This document shows, piece by piece, positions 1 through 9,110 of a stretch of DNA of 43,227 bases (its first letter is position 1; the number at the start of each line of letters is the position of its first letter). Position numbers and translations under genes: made by a program. The stretch is taken from assembly GCA_022425195.1 (NCBI GenBank), contig JAKMFX010000008.1:1-43227 (forward strand), written 5' to 3'. Under the pieces are notes generated by a model. The model ran no database searches and had not been told where the DNA came from. It worked only from the letters and a program-made list of their open reading frames with translations. The stretch comes from Flavobacteriales bacterium (GTDB lineage Bacteria; Bacteroidota; Bacteroidia; Flavobacteriales; UBA7430).

Positions 1-396
1 TGGAATTTCTACACTAACCCATTCTCCTACAGTACTTACATCTAATGCTACTGGTGTTTCACCTCCGCCAATCAGGAAGAAGTTCAAGCCTGTAGACGCC
101 GTTACGTAGTAATCTACGTGTAGGTAGGTGTAAGCCGATACATTTTGGTTAGCAAACTGTGTACCTTGGTAGTTAAGCCCTGTGTAAGTCAATACATCAG
201 AAACCTCAACTTGAGTCGCTTGACCCCAGTTCGGGTTAAAGTCTGTTCCTTCTAGATTTGTGTATGCATCACTAAAGATGGATAACACCGTCGCCGCATC
301 TTCAGTTGGCACTGGAGATGCATCTTGTGCAAAAGCACCGCAGACACTAATAAACATAGCCATAGCCATGAATCTCAATCGTAATTTTGTAATCAT
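1..396 (-). CDS. secreted protein, partial (C-terminal part outside window)
   Basis: A reading frame of 132 codons runs from an ATG at 396 to the window edge with no stop, so only the N-terminal part is present. It starts with a signal peptide (MITKLRLRFMAMAMFISV.., cleavage after AFA/Q near residue 24). The mature part opens with a Pro/Thr-rich linker, then a beta-sandwich-like domain containing VLSIFSDAYTNLEG and DFNPNWGQ. From memory this domain recurs in secreted Bacteroidota glucan-active proteins, often beside GH16 or PKD domains; I infer a carbohydrate-binding or cell-surface role. It lies downstream of the GH16 gene on the same strand, but a terminator at 590-623 separates them, so it probably has its own promoter in 400-590. 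The rest of the protein could hold a catalytic domain; that cannot be seen here. Confidence 0.75.
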   Translation of the reverse strand, partial: MITKLRLRFMAMAMFISVCGAFAQDASPVPTEDAATVLSIFSDAYTNLEGTDFNPNWGQATQVEVSDVLTYTGLNYQGTQFANQNVSAYTYLHVDYYVTASTGLNFFLIGGGETPVALDVSTVGEWVSVEIP

Positions 397-589
397 CTGA
401 GGGGGTTTTAGTTAAAAAAAAGTTTACTATAGTGATGCAATTTAAATAAAAAATATGGTTTGTCAAATTATGGTATGATAAATACACTTATTATTCAGTC
501 AATAAATCAGTTTTTATGGCAAGACGTTTGGTTGAACTTATGCTAAAAGAATTATTCACGTTATAGGATAGGAGTATTTGTTTTTAGAC

Positions 590-623
590 AAAAAAAGCGT
601 TCCGTTTTTATAAAACGGAACGC
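590..623 (-). terminator. intrinsic terminator after GH16 gene
   Basis: A perfect 12-bp inverted repeat, GCGTTCCGTTTT and its complement, with a 3-base loop, is followed on the minus strand by a run of seven T. It lies 30 bases beyond the GH16 stop codon and ends the glycan-locus transcript. Confidence 0.85.
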
Positions 624-653
624 CATAGTGAATGTTATTCTTGTGGGATTTTT

Positions 654-1487
654 CTAGTTCTCGTCCTCTTGTGCATAAACACGAACCCAGTCAACCTCCA
701 TCTGGGCGGATTCGAAGCCTGTGCTTGGACCATTACTGTCAATTGCTAAATTGAGAATGATGTACCAATAGCTTTGGTTGAAAGGCCAGTTTTTATCTGG
801 GTAGTCACTGGGCCTTACTTGTCCCATGAATTCTTCATCTACATACCATGAAATTTTATTAGGTTCCCATCGGATTTCATAGATGTGAAAATCATCAGCG
901 TAGGAATCAGTAGATGTTTTTTTGAATGACTCATACTGCCATTTATCCTCATTTGATGGGAATGGACATGTACCTAGATGTGCAGCTCCAGTAGTAATTT
1001 TAGCATCTGAGTTTCCACTGATCTTGTTTCCCTGTTCCATGATGTCAATTTCCCCATCGCAAGGCCAATTACCTCCCGAGGGTAGCAGCCAAAAAGCAGG
1101 CCACATACCTCTGCCTTTGACCGTCTTTATTCGAGCTTGCACCTTTCCGTATCGAAAGGTAAATTTACCATCTGTTTTAATTCGTGATGAAGTATATTCT
1201 TGCCCTCCGTAGGTTTCTTTTTTAGCGGTGATTTTAGCCGTACCATCGCTGACACTTGTATTGTTCGATCGGTAGTATTGAAGTTCGCCATTTCCCCAAC
1301 CCCAATTGCCGGAACCTACTTCATGCGTCCACTTTGATTCATCTAAACGAATCCCATTAAATTCCTCTGCAAACTTGAGTTCGTCTGTCTTGAATGATGG
1401 TGGGCTGGCTTCATCACATGAGTAAAGAAAAATTGATATTACCAATAGTAATTTGTAGACGATGGTTTTGGTAACTTTTGAGGTCAT
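654..1487 (-). CDS. GH16 endo-beta-glucanase (laminarinase-like) surface lipoprotein
   Basis: This is a glycoside hydrolase of family 16, which cleaves internal beta-1,3 (or mixed 1,3/1,4) glucan bonds with retention. The catalytic signature EIDIME is at residues 146-151: E146 is the expected nucleophile, E151 the acid/base, D148 between them. Substrate-cleft motifs include GMWPAFWLLP (127-136) and the C-terminal MEVDWVRVYAQ strand typical of the GH16_3 laminarinase group. The N-terminus is a lipoprotein signal with lipobox LYSC (Cys24), followed by acidic DE, which resembles the Bacteroidota surface-export signal. The 277 aa length fits a single-domain enzyme. It is the last gene of the minus-strand run of binding proteins and OM barrels. 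Laminarin is the most likely substrate by family; the exact linkage preference is inferred. Confidence 0.93.
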   Translation of the reverse strand: MTSKVTKTIVYKLLLVISIFLYSCDEASPPSFKTDELKFAEEFNGIRLDESKWTHEVGSGNWGWGNGELQYYRSNNTSVSDGTAKITAKKETYGGQEYTSSRIKTDGKFTFRYGKVQARIKTVKGRGMWPAFWLLPSGGNWPCDGEIDIMEQGNKISGNSDAKITTGAAHLGTCPFPSNEDKWQYESFKKTSTDSYADDFHIYEIRWEPNKISWYVDEEFMGQVRPSDYPDKNWPFNQSYWYIILNLAIDSNGPSTGFESAQMEVDWVRVYAQEDEN

Positions 1488-1589
1488 TTTCTGTGGTTTT
1501 TTTGTTAAGCAAATTTAATTCAATTCTTCAAAAAAGCCTACTGGATTTGAGTGTTAATAACATCGTTAAGAATGTTTTCTTGGAGAATA

Positions 1590-1622
1590 AAAAAAAGAGC
1601 CAACATTTGTTGGCTCTTTTTT
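1590..1622 (-). terminator. bidirectional intrinsic terminator
   Basis: GAGCCAACA and its complement form a 9-bp stem with a 2-base loop, flanked by an A run on one side and a T run on the other. On the minus strand it directly follows the stop codon of the CBM9-like lipoprotein gene (1623), so the GH16 gene downstream depends on readthrough or its own promoter. Confidence 0.85.
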
Positions 1623-2906
1623 TTAGTTTAATGGATTTAGTGTCATTTCACCCCACAGTGCAGGTTTGGCATAGAAGCCATCTTTACCCTCGGAGTTCCA
1701 TTTGTATTGCATCTCTCGTTTGGTTCCATCTGCAGAACTTTTTCCCACAGCAAATTCCATTTGATATTTTACGTTGGGTGTAAAAGCATCTAGGTCTAGA
1801 GAACTCAGAGGAACCTTAATCTCAAATTGATAGGTCTCATTATTTTTAGACTCAGCGACCTGAATACCCTCTATGAGCGAGGAGTTTCTGTAGTCCCATG
1901 CTCGTTTGTTGGCCAGATTGATGATGAAGTGCTGGTCTGTAGAACTCATGAAGACTCTTTTCTTACCCAATTCATGGTTACTGGTGAAAGCGATTTCAAA
2001 GCCATCACCGTTCCACATTCCACCATCTGTGAATGGATTGATGATGTTTTGTTCACTGTCAAAACTTAATGAAAAGTAAAAATTTTCATCATCGGATAGA
2101 GACTTCACTTCATAGGACGCAAATTCAATGGCTTGCGCTTGTGACCAAAGAGTTTCATCTGTCTTACCATCAATGGTAAGGTCTAGCTGATTCGCATACG
2201 GGATTTCAATTCTTTTGGTAAAGCCTCCTTTGAAAGGAATCACATTAATTTCCTTGACGTATAAATCACCAGCAGCTTCAAATTGAACGAGCATTTGCTT
2301 GATGTTAGACATATCGATGTCTTGGGCAATGTCCCACTCAAATTCTGCTAGGGGAAGGGTTACGTTTGACCATTCATCTTCCTTGATGATGCCATTTTCG
2401 ATGACTTGAGGGTGAAAACCAATCCATACTTGGTTGTCTCCATAGTCTTCCAGACAAGCAGCAAGTGGAAGTGATTTTAAATCGCCCTTTACGGATCTTA
2501 CTTTTAATTGAATGGCTGCCTTATCAGTGATCTGACTCAAGTCTTTTCCAGACCATCCGTCCCAACCAAGACCCATTCCCATCCAATCGCAATCTCCTGC
2601 CTGTTTGTCCCAAGTCCAACGCATGGCAGGTTCCACAATGGCCTCTCCATTTTCATCCAATTCAGAAGTAATGAAGTAGGTACTCGTAATGTCTAAACAT
2701 TCTTTGGATTCAATTTCAGGTGGTACACTGAACCAGTGTTCGCCGTTCAATTTGCCTTCAAAAACGTTAAGTGCATAAAAGTTTTTGATCCCTTCGGGTA
2801 TTTCTTGATCCGCTGGTGCATCAAACATGGCTTGATTTTTCATTTCCACACAAGAAACCAACGAAAGTGTAAGCACTAAAAAAGGTATCGTAATTTTAGT
2901 AAACAT
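1623..2906 (-). CDS. surface glycan-binding lipoprotein with CBM9-like domain
   Basis: The protein has a lipoprotein signal ending in LVSC (Cys19). The N-terminal half (about residues 40-235) looks like a beta-sandwich sugar-binding domain with many Trp and Asp (MGMGLGWDGWSGKDLS). The C-terminal half (about 245-427) resembles family 9 carbohydrate-binding modules, with LTIDGKTDETLW near its start and MWNGDGFEIAF in the ligand region. No catalytic glycosidase motif is visible. It follows the 342 aa lipoprotein gene by 4 bases, so the two are probably co-translated and co-localised, with a role analogous to SusE/SusF surface binding proteins. The bound glycan is presumably the beta-glucan cut by the neighbouring GH16 enzyme; that is inference from position only. 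Confidence 0.8.
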   Translation of the reverse strand: MFTKITIPFLVLTLSLVSCVEMKNQAMFDAPADQEIPEGIKNFYALNVFEGKLNGEHWFSVPPEIESKECLDITSTYFITSELDENGEAIVEPAMRWTWDKQAGDCDWMGMGLGWDGWSGKDLSQITDKAAIQLKVRSVKGDLKSLPLAACLEDYGDNQVWIGFHPQVIENGIIKEDEWSNVTLPLAEFEWDIAQDIDMSNIKQMLVQFEAAGDLYVKEINVIPFKGGFTKRIEIPYANQLDLTIDGKTDETLWSQAQAIEFASYEVKSLSDDENFYFSLSFDSEQNIINPFTDGGMWNGDGFEIAFTSNHELGKKRVFMSSTDQHFIINLANKRAWDYRNSSLIEGIQVAESKNNETYQFEIKVPLSSLDLDAFTPNVKYQMEFAVGKSSADGTKREMQYKWNSEGKDGFYAKPALWGEMTLNPLN

Positions 2907-2910
2907 CTGA

Positions 2911-3939
2911 TTATGGTTTTAGGGGTTCATCTTCTGTGAAAATCATATAGTCCATGTCAACTCTAGTTGGGCCTGATGTAGGGTTAGCTAGCAGTAAAAC
3001 GTCAATGATTTTTAGTGACTCTGGATTACGCATCCCGTTACCTTTAGGCGTACTTTCATTCTCACCTCCGGCTGTCAGATCAGAATATTTACGAGATATT
3101 AGCTGCCATCCAGGTTCTAAGCCTTCTAACCAAATGGTGTACTCATCTTCATTATCAGCATCGTATACACCATCCATATTGTCATCTTCTTTGAAGTTGA
3201 TTAATAAGACTGCATTTTCTTCTCTAACATTGAGCAAAACGTTAAAGTAAAGATTTTCAGGATCACTACTCAAACCAAAAGGTTTGTATTCTTTGTTCGT
3301 ACCAGGTACATTGCTAATGTCACCGGTGTCGGGAATATGAATCATACCTACGAGCCAATCCCAATCACATTCGCCAAACATTTTATAGTAGTACTTGCCT
3401 TGTGCTGCATTTTTGGTGCTTTTTAAATTGAAAAAGGAAACACCACTTTGAAAGAACCAGTCCCAATCATCTCTGTATTTATTTCCATTTTCAAAATCTG
3501 CAATGATTACACCTTCATCTACTTTTGCTTTTTCTATGGTAATGGATTTATCTAGAACAAGGGTCGTGTCTTCTGCAGGGAAGTTTAATTCTACAGAACA
3601 GCTTTCTCCCGACTTGAACATGGGGAACTTTGTCGTAGATCCGTCCCAAACGGCATTTACCTCATTGAGTTCATTTGAGAATCCAGAAATGTTTTTTTGT
3701 GCTCCAGATTTATCTCCAGTTACCGAGAGCTCCCAAATAATGGGTTTGTTAAATTCTGCAGTGAAGAATGTATTTTGCTTTTGTTCAAAGTCTATGCTGT
3801 CGAGACCCTCTGAGTCAAGACTTTCCATGACCTTAAAATCTTTGTATAGATCCGATACAGAAATCCGATTGGGATCTTCATCTCGTTCACAAGAGACGAA
3901 CCCAATGGATAGGAGTAGTATGGGAAGTAAGTATTTCAT
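2911..3939 (-). CDS. surface lipoprotein, putative glycan-binding
   Basis: The N-terminus MKYLLPILLLSIGFVSC is a lipoprotein signal (Cys17) followed by the acidic stretch ERDED, a likely surface-exposure signal. The first ~140 residues look like an Ig/PKD-type fold; residues ~145-342 look like a jelly-roll binding domain with aromatic clusters (DDWDWFFQSG, GECDWDWLVGM) and an Asp-rich calcium-like loop (DDNMDGVYDADNEDE). I recognise no enzyme motif. It lies between the OM barrel gene (17 bases upstream) and the CBM9-like lipoprotein gene (4 bases downstream). The context suggests a sugar-binding partner of the OM barrels, in the place a SusD-like protein would take, but it does not look like SusD (no helical TPR-like content). 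Confidence 0.7.
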   Translation of the reverse strand: MKYLLPILLLSIGFVSCERDEDPNRISVSDLYKDFKVMESLDSEGLDSIDFEQKQNTFFTAEFNKPIIWELSVTGDKSGAQKNISGFSNELNEVNAVWDGSTTKFPMFKSGESCSVELNFPAEDTTLVLDKSITIEKAKVDEGVIIADFENGNKYRDDWDWFFQSGVSFFNLKSTKNAAQGKYYYKMFGECDWDWLVGMIHIPDTGDISNVPGTNKEYKPFGLSSDPENLYFNVLLNVREENAVLLINFKEDDNMDGVYDADNEDEYTIWLEGLEPGWQLISRKYSDLTAGGENESTPKGNGMRNPESLKIIDVLLLANPTSGPTRVDMDYMIFTEDEPLKP

Positions 3940-3956
3940 CGATATAGTTTTTTAAA

Positions 3957-5750
3957 TTAAAACTTCATTGTAAAGGCAACTGAAATTCTTTGGAAGCCAT
4001 AATCAGGCTTTTCTTCCTTTTGATAGATCATGAATGGATCGTACTGTACAGTTTCTAAGCTATGGTAGTTGGTATTGCTCCATGTATAGTCTTGCCATAG
4101 AATTTGTAGGTCATTCTTGTCGTTGAATTTGTATTTGAATCCAAGCCCTAAGATGTTTTCAGTAAGGTCTGTTTCATACCTTGCAAAACTGGTTGACAAC
4201 TCAGTACCGTTTCTGTCAAGCACGTGATCAACACCAACAGCTGTAAATAACTCATAGCCCGCCATAAAGTCTAATTCTTCTGATAAGCCTAGCGTTAGTC
4301 CTGCAGTTATGCGTTCCGACTTTAAATCAGATTTTGTTGATTCAGATTCAGCATTATTAAGCGTTTGGTCTTGTGTGTAACCCAACTGAACAAGTAGTTT
4401 TCGGTCAAAACCTGCTATGAATTCATTTACGTTGATGTCTGTGTATGCAGAAATAGAATTGTATTCCTTTATGATATCCTTTTTCTCGATTTCTTCTCCA
4501 TTTATTTCTTTTAGCATCCCAAGATCAACTGTAACAGAGTATCGGTTTTGATCATCTGTACGAGACAGCGATACATCAAATCCTTTTCGGTTTGGAGTTG
4601 CAAGACCGTATGGGTCAATATTGTTATACTGGGGGTAGTAATTTGATAAATCTTTTTCCACCTGCATTCTGTACATCAGGTCAGCTCCGCTGGTGTTGTA
4701 GAGGGAAGCATTGTTGTATATGTCCCATATGCCCGTAGGTCTTTCACCACCAGAATATTGATTGAAATAACCATTTTGAGCTTTGTTAATTAACCTCCTG
4801 GTTTGCGCGCCTGCACTTCTAAATTCTGGGCCAACATTTCGATAAGCGATACTTAATTCTAGATCAAAAGGTTTGTATTTGGCGGTCAGTTTCGAGTAGC
4901 TGAAATAGTCTTCTAACTCAAGTGTTTCTAGACTGTCTCTTTTGTTAATAGATTTTGAGGTTCCTGCTTCTCCAGAGAGTTCGATGGAAAAATCTTCAAA
5001 ATCTTCTCTCAATTCATAGTTGGCTGTTAAAACGGGGTTACTGTAATTCGTTGTTGAATTAGATGTCCCGTCAATGTCATAAAGATTGATGTAATTCAGT
5101 CCGGCTGTAAAAGCGTTGCTTTGTACCATGGTTACATTACCTCCAAATAAGATACGATCATCTTGTCCACCACCCGCTGGATTTACTCTAGAACTAAACA
5201 TGTTGAACTGCAGTTCTTCTATACCTTCCCTGAAACTCAGTGAGAAGTCTGCTGCTAGCCCTTGTTGTCTCCATGTGTTGTTTCCAGAATAAAATAAATC
5301 ATGGTGAAGGATGTCAGAGTAAAGATTGAAAATATCCAATGAGTTCTCGTAAATATCCTCACTATTATTATAGAAGGTGAATGGGCTTAGCTTGTAATCG
5401 ATGTCCCCAATTTGGTAACGAACAGAATTAGCAATCAAACCTTTGAGGTAAAGCTCACGCAAATCAAAGGTGATGGCAGATCCCCAAAAGCCTCCGTACT
5501 CGTTTCTTACACGAAATGTAGATCGGATAAAAGTGTTTTTGTTGGTTTGGATGTTCGCAGATAAATCAAGTAAGGTATGACCGTATTGATACTTTTTTAC
5601 AGAGTTTTCTAGGTTTTCCCCAGTAATCTCGTCATGATTGAATATCCCTCTTGAGTTTCCTGAAAGCCATATCTTCTTGGTGCTCTCTTGAGAAAAAGCC
5701 GATCCGGAAAGAAGGATCGTAAGTGCGGTTAGTAGTATATTTTTTGTCAT
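3957..5750 (-). CDS. outer-membrane beta-barrel protein (second of pair)
   Basis: A signal peptide (MTKNILLTALTILLSGSAFS/Q) is followed by ~575 residues of alternating hydrophobic/polar strands with many Tyr and Asn, ending in RISVAFTMKF with the C-terminal Phe typical of OM barrels. There is no TonB-box plug domain and no SusC-type carboxypeptidase-like domain, so it is not SusC. Its ATG overlaps the stop of the upstream barrel gene as TAATG, indicating translational coupling and probably a fixed ratio. A role as porin or OM enzyme-anchoring channel for oligosaccharides fits the neighbourhood but is inferred; I do not recognise the family by name. Confidence 0.75.
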   Translation of the reverse strand: MTKNILLTALTILLSGSAFSQESTKKIWLSGNSRGIFNHDEITGENLENSVKKYQYGHTLLDLSANIQTNKNTFIRSTFRVRNEYGGFWGSAITFDLRELYLKGLIANSVRYQIGDIDYKLSPFTFYNNSEDIYENSLDIFNLYSDILHHDLFYSGNNTWRQQGLAADFSLSFREGIEELQFNMFSSRVNPAGGGQDDRILFGGNVTMVQSNAFTAGLNYINLYDIDGTSNSTTNYSNPVLTANYELREDFEDFSIELSGEAGTSKSINKRDSLETLELEDYFSYSKLTAKYKPFDLELSIAYRNVGPEFRSAGAQTRRLINKAQNGYFNQYSGGERPTGIWDIYNNASLYNTSGADLMYRMQVEKDLSNYYPQYNNIDPYGLATPNRKGFDVSLSRTDDQNRYSVTVDLGMLKEINGEEIEKKDIIKEYNSISAYTDINVNEFIAGFDRKLLVQLGYTQDQTLNNAESESTKSDLKSERITAGLTLGLSEELDFMAGYELFTAVGVDHVLDRNGTELSTSFARYETDLTENILGLGFKYKFNDKNDLQILWQDYTWSNTNYHSLETVQYDPFMIYQKEEKPDYGFQRISVAFTMKF

Positions 5751-7678
5751 TAGAAAGTTAGTTTAAGTTCTAAAATCGTTTCTGTTCCTTTGAATTGATC
5801 TCGTACAAAGTTTTTGTCCTCAAATTGGAACCAACGATGTCTAAGAAATACTGAGGTGTTTTTTGCAATGGTGTAATCTAGTCCTAATCCGTAGCCTTCG
5901 CCAAACTGATTTCTTGGTCGACCATTGTCTTCACTGATATCCGTTTCATAATTGGCAATGGTTCTTTCAAGACCAAAGTAGCTACTCAAAACAAACTTGC
6001 TATTTAAGGCAAAGTAAGCTTCTAGTTCATTGCTGTATTGACGAACGTATGCTTCATCTGTAAATTGAGGGAGTGGAGACCATTCTTTTTGTACAGAAGA
6101 AAATTTACTCAGTGCGAAGATGTACAATCTACTTCCAAAAGCTTTTGGATGATATTTTGCTTGAAGCTCAAGCGCTCCAAAGGCTTTTTTTCTCTTGACA
6201 CCATCCGTGTTAACGGTTTGATAAACGTCTCTGTATCCAACAGAGTACCTGCCGTAGGGTCCTTCGAGTTTTGGAGGATGAGGAAGAGATGGGTCGTTCG
6301 GCCATCTCCAGATTCTAGAACGCGTTAGTGCATTGACTTGGTGTCCATAAGTGATTTGATCGCTTAACGCATCAATTTCTATGGAGTTTCCTATACCCAA
6401 AGATATGGTTAACTCATCTAGATTAACTTCCGTATTTAGGTTGATTCCTTGACGGTTATTACTCATGCTACCCACAGAAGTCATAGAACTGGCAAAAGGA
6501 AGATTGAGATCTTCAGTGTTTGTTGCGTCTTTTATGGATGAATTGCTAAAAATAGCGTTGTTGTTGACAACTTCAGGGGCAATTCTGAAGACGTGTGTTT
6601 CAAAGCTTAGTTTGTCGTCAAAGAATTTCGGTGTCTTAATTTTGGTGTGTATGGCTTCTCCCCATCCATAATCAGGTTCTGAGTCGGAACCAAGGTATCT
6701 ACCAGCCCCAACCTCCATAAGCACAGAGAATTTTGATAGTAGGAATTGCGATTCCAGAGTAAGCACATTAAACCCAATCACATCTGAGTTTAAACTATCT
6801 GTGTAGGTATGGTTGTTAAAGGTGTTGATACCGATAAAACCATCAGCAGTGCTTTTTCTTATTTGTCCACCGTAGGCTATGTTTGGAACGGTGTCAAGAC
6901 CTCCGTATAAATCCGTTTTACCTACCATAGATACTAGGGAAAGTCCTCCCGGTAAATTACTACCGCTTATGATAAGTCCTGTGAAAGGTTTTTCACCCCA
7001 CCGTGCGTCTTGAGAAATGTTACCTCGTTTGTAGAAGTCAAAATAACGTCGCTCAACACTAGATTCTAATGGGTCCCATGGCGCTCTTTCAAATAGGGTG
7101 AAGCGATTGTACCCTTTGTAGGAGGCAAGAGTTAAATCACTCAAAGAGGTCCAATGGATACCACCTGCTTGAACACCAAAAGAACCAAAGTCTGTATCAA
7201 AATTTCCATATAGGTTAATTCCTAAATGTACATTTAGGTTTTGACCTTGCAGCGCTCTTTCAGTGACTTTCGAACCGTATTGTGTTCGAATGTTGTTACC
7301 GTTTAAGAATTGGTAGGTGTAAAAGTCAAAGCCCCAAGATGTTTTTTTTGAGGGTCTTCCTGAAAAACGCAGTGTTAGCGTTGGCATTTGACTGTCATCT
7401 CCAATGAAAAGGTGATTGGCAGGTTTATTTGCATAGTATTGTTTTGGATCATCAGGTTGATCTTGTCTTAATCCCAAATAATTGTAGTGCGTATAGGTTC
7501 CTAAAAAGCGATATTCACCACTTACTTTAAAAGTGTAAAGCTTTGGAGATTCCGTTTTTGGGAATAAACCTATCTCATTGGTATTACCCTCATTAAAGCT
7601 TAGATTGTTTTGGGCATGAGCCACAAAACCAAACAGCATGAAGAAGGCGAGAAAACCTATTGTTTTTTTTAGTTGCAT
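5750..7678 (-). CDS. outer-membrane beta-barrel protein (first of pair)
   Basis: The 642 aa product has a signal peptide (MQLKKTIGFLAFFMLFGFVAHA/Q) and ends in a beta strand with terminal Phe (TILELKLTF), as expected for an OM barrel. Repeated amphipathic strands and aromatic girdle residues run throughout (for example GVQAGGIHWTSLSDLTLASY). No plug, TonB box or SusC signature is visible. The next gene starts within its stop codon (TAATG), so the two barrels are a coupled pair. The gene upstream, a GH2-like hydrolase, ends 18 bases before it. Likely role: passage or surface handling of the glucan fragments; the family name and substrate are unknown to me. Confidence 0.75.
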   Translation of the reverse strand: MQLKKTIGFLAFFMLFGFVAHAQNNLSFNEGNTNEIGLFPKTESPKLYTFKVSGEYRFLGTYTHYNYLGLRQDQPDDPKQYYANKPANHLFIGDDSQMPTLTLRFSGRPSKKTSWGFDFYTYQFLNGNNIRTQYGSKVTERALQGQNLNVHLGINLYGNFDTDFGSFGVQAGGIHWTSLSDLTLASYKGYNRFTLFERAPWDPLESSVERRYFDFYKRGNISQDARWGEKPFTGLIISGSNLPGGLSLVSMVGKTDLYGGLDTVPNIAYGGQIRKSTADGFIGINTFNNHTYTDSLNSDVIGFNVLTLESQFLLSKFSVLMEVGAGRYLGSDSEPDYGWGEAIHTKIKTPKFFDDKLSFETHVFRIAPEVVNNNAIFSNSSIKDATNTEDLNLPFASSMTSVGSMSNNRQGINLNTEVNLDELTISLGIGNSIEIDALSDQITYGHQVNALTRSRIWRWPNDPSLPHPPKLEGPYGRYSVGYRDVYQTVNTDGVKRKKAFGALELQAKYHPKAFGSRLYIFALSKFSSVQKEWSPLPQFTDEAYVRQYSNELEAYFALNSKFVLSSYFGLERTIANYETDISEDNGRPRNQFGEGYGLGLDYTIAKNTSVFLRHRWFQFEDKNFVRDQFKGTETILELKLTF

Positions 7679-7696
7679 CTGTTTAAGGTCTTTGGA

Positions 7697-9046
7697 TTAT
7701 TCCGGAATCGCTAATTCTCGGGTTTTCATTTTGACAGGAGTACTTTGTGGCATGTCTTTGTCTCGGGGATTTACAAAGAATGGGATGTTGGCATAGGCCA
7801 ATCGGTCCTCACTGTCGTTAACGTAAACAAAAAGGCGGTATGGTCCTTCTTCTTTAGGTGCTTTAAAGGTCACCGTTTCACCTGAGTTCTTTTTTATCAA
7901 ACCTGTCATGGCAGGGGGTTCTTTTTCAAGGTCTCCTCCGGCTTTTGTGTTGGTACTCTCTGGGTAGATTTTATAAACGTATTTTAGTTTATCATTGCTG
8001 TCATCAGATACAAATACGTTTGCTGAATACATTTCTTCCGCGATCAAATAAATATCATCTCCTTTTTGTTGACCGTCTAGGCTTAGGCTGTCCATGGAGG
8101 GAGCTCTGTTTTCAGGCCATTCTCCTTTCCAAGATCTTTCCACCACATCCAGGACTTCAGAACTTTGTCCTCCGTTGGAGAAGAGTCCATACCAGGTGGC
8201 AGTAGTTTCCTGCTTTTGCCCCCAAAGGAATACGTAGGATCCTATGCACATTTCCTGATCCGGGTAGATGTGCGTGTTGTATCTTTTGAAGTAGCTGTCA
8301 GCCTTTTCTCTACTGGTTTGTTCGATAGGAGCAGACCATTTGGTTTTAGCCACTTCCCAGTGTCCGTTAGGTCCCCACTCAGCAATGATGTAAGGTCCAG
8401 TCCAACCGGAAGCTCTAATTTTATCTCGGATGATTCCCACTTCCCCATAGGTGTTGATGGCGTAGATGTCTATGTCGGGAGCATTTTGCATGATGAGCTC
8501 TACTTCCTTTTCATCTAAACCGGCTGTAACGGTATTTGTTGGGTGGTTTGGATCCACTTCATGGATCATTTTTGCAATGTCTTGAACCACATTCCATACT
8601 TTAGTGTTGGAGTAGAATAAATCCACTTCATTTCCAATGGACCACATCAATAGGGCAGGGTGGTCTTTGTATTTCTTCACCATTTTTGTGAAGTATTCAA
8701 GCTGTGCCTTATTGGCCGCTTCATTGTCATAGTCATAACCATGACGCTCGTGTTGCACCCAAAGCCCCATCATAACGGTTAGGCCTAGTTCGTGAGCTTT
8801 GTCTAACACTTCTTGTGCATCATCAACACTCCATGTTCGAATGGAGTTTCCACCACGTTCTACAACTTCTTCCATATATCCCAGTCCACCAGCACCTTTG
8901 ATGTAGTAAGGCTCTCCACCTCTAAAAAGTTGCCAATTTCCATCGACTTGTTTGACCTCAACTTTTATAGCTTGAGCGGAACTCGTGCTGAAAGCGAATA
9001 AAACAAGAAGGGGCATAATGATTCGTACTAAACTCATCTTTCTCAT
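7697..9046 (-). CDS. GH2-like TIM-barrel glycoside hydrolase, secreted
   Basis: The body is a (beta/alpha)8 glycosidase of the GH-A clan resembling the catalytic domain of family 2. Numbered from the GTG at 9064, the acid/base motif is SIGNE (N145-E146) and the candidate nucleophile E229 sits in IIAEWGPNG; other hallmarks are GGNSIRTW and KDHPALLMWSIGNEV. A C-terminal beta domain (~345-440) follows the barrel. The frame is open to a GTG at 9064, but that codon directly abuts a terminator T tract, so I place the start at the ATG at 9046, giving the signal peptide MRKMSLVRIIMPLLVLFAF..AQA. The usual jelly-roll domains of full GH2 enzymes are absent, so assignment to GH2 proper is uncertain. With a GH16 and glucan-binding proteins nearby, a beta-glucan exo- or endo-glucanase is the likely role. 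Confidence 0.8.
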   Translation of the reverse strand: MRKMSLVRIIMPLLVLFAFSTSSAQAIKVEVKQVDGNWQLFRGGEPYYIKGAGGLGYMEEVVERGGNSIRTWSVDDAQEVLDKAHELGLTVMMGLWVQHERHGYDYDNEAANKAQLEYFTKMVKKYKDHPALLMWSIGNEVDLFYSNTKVWNVVQDIAKMIHEVDPNHPTNTVTAGLDEKEVELIMQNAPDIDIYAINTYGEVGIIRDKIRASGWTGPYIIAEWGPNGHWEVAKTKWSAPIEQTSREKADSYFKRYNTHIYPDQEMCIGSYVFLWGQKQETTATWYGLFSNGGQSSEVLDVVERSWKGEWPENRAPSMDSLSLDGQQKGDDIYLIAEEMYSANVFVSDDSNDKLKYVYKIYPESTNTKAGGDLEKEPPAMTGLIKKNSGETVTFKAPKEEGPYRLFVYVNDSEDRLAYANIPFFVNPRDKDMPQSTPVKMKTRELAIPE

Positions 9047-9064
9047 GTGGTTTTGTTTAAACAC

Positions 9065-9100
9065 AAAAAACCTACCTAATTTTGGTTAGGTAGGTTTTTT
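9065..9100 (-). terminator. intrinsic terminator between CBM protein and GH2-like gene
   Basis: CCTACCTAA and its complement form a 9-bp stem with a TTTTGG loop, flanked by A6 and T6, so it can act in both directions. It sits just 10 bases past the stop of the upstream gene and 18 bases before the ATG of the next. Confidence 0.85.
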
Positions 9101-9110
9101 AAAGTGTTTG

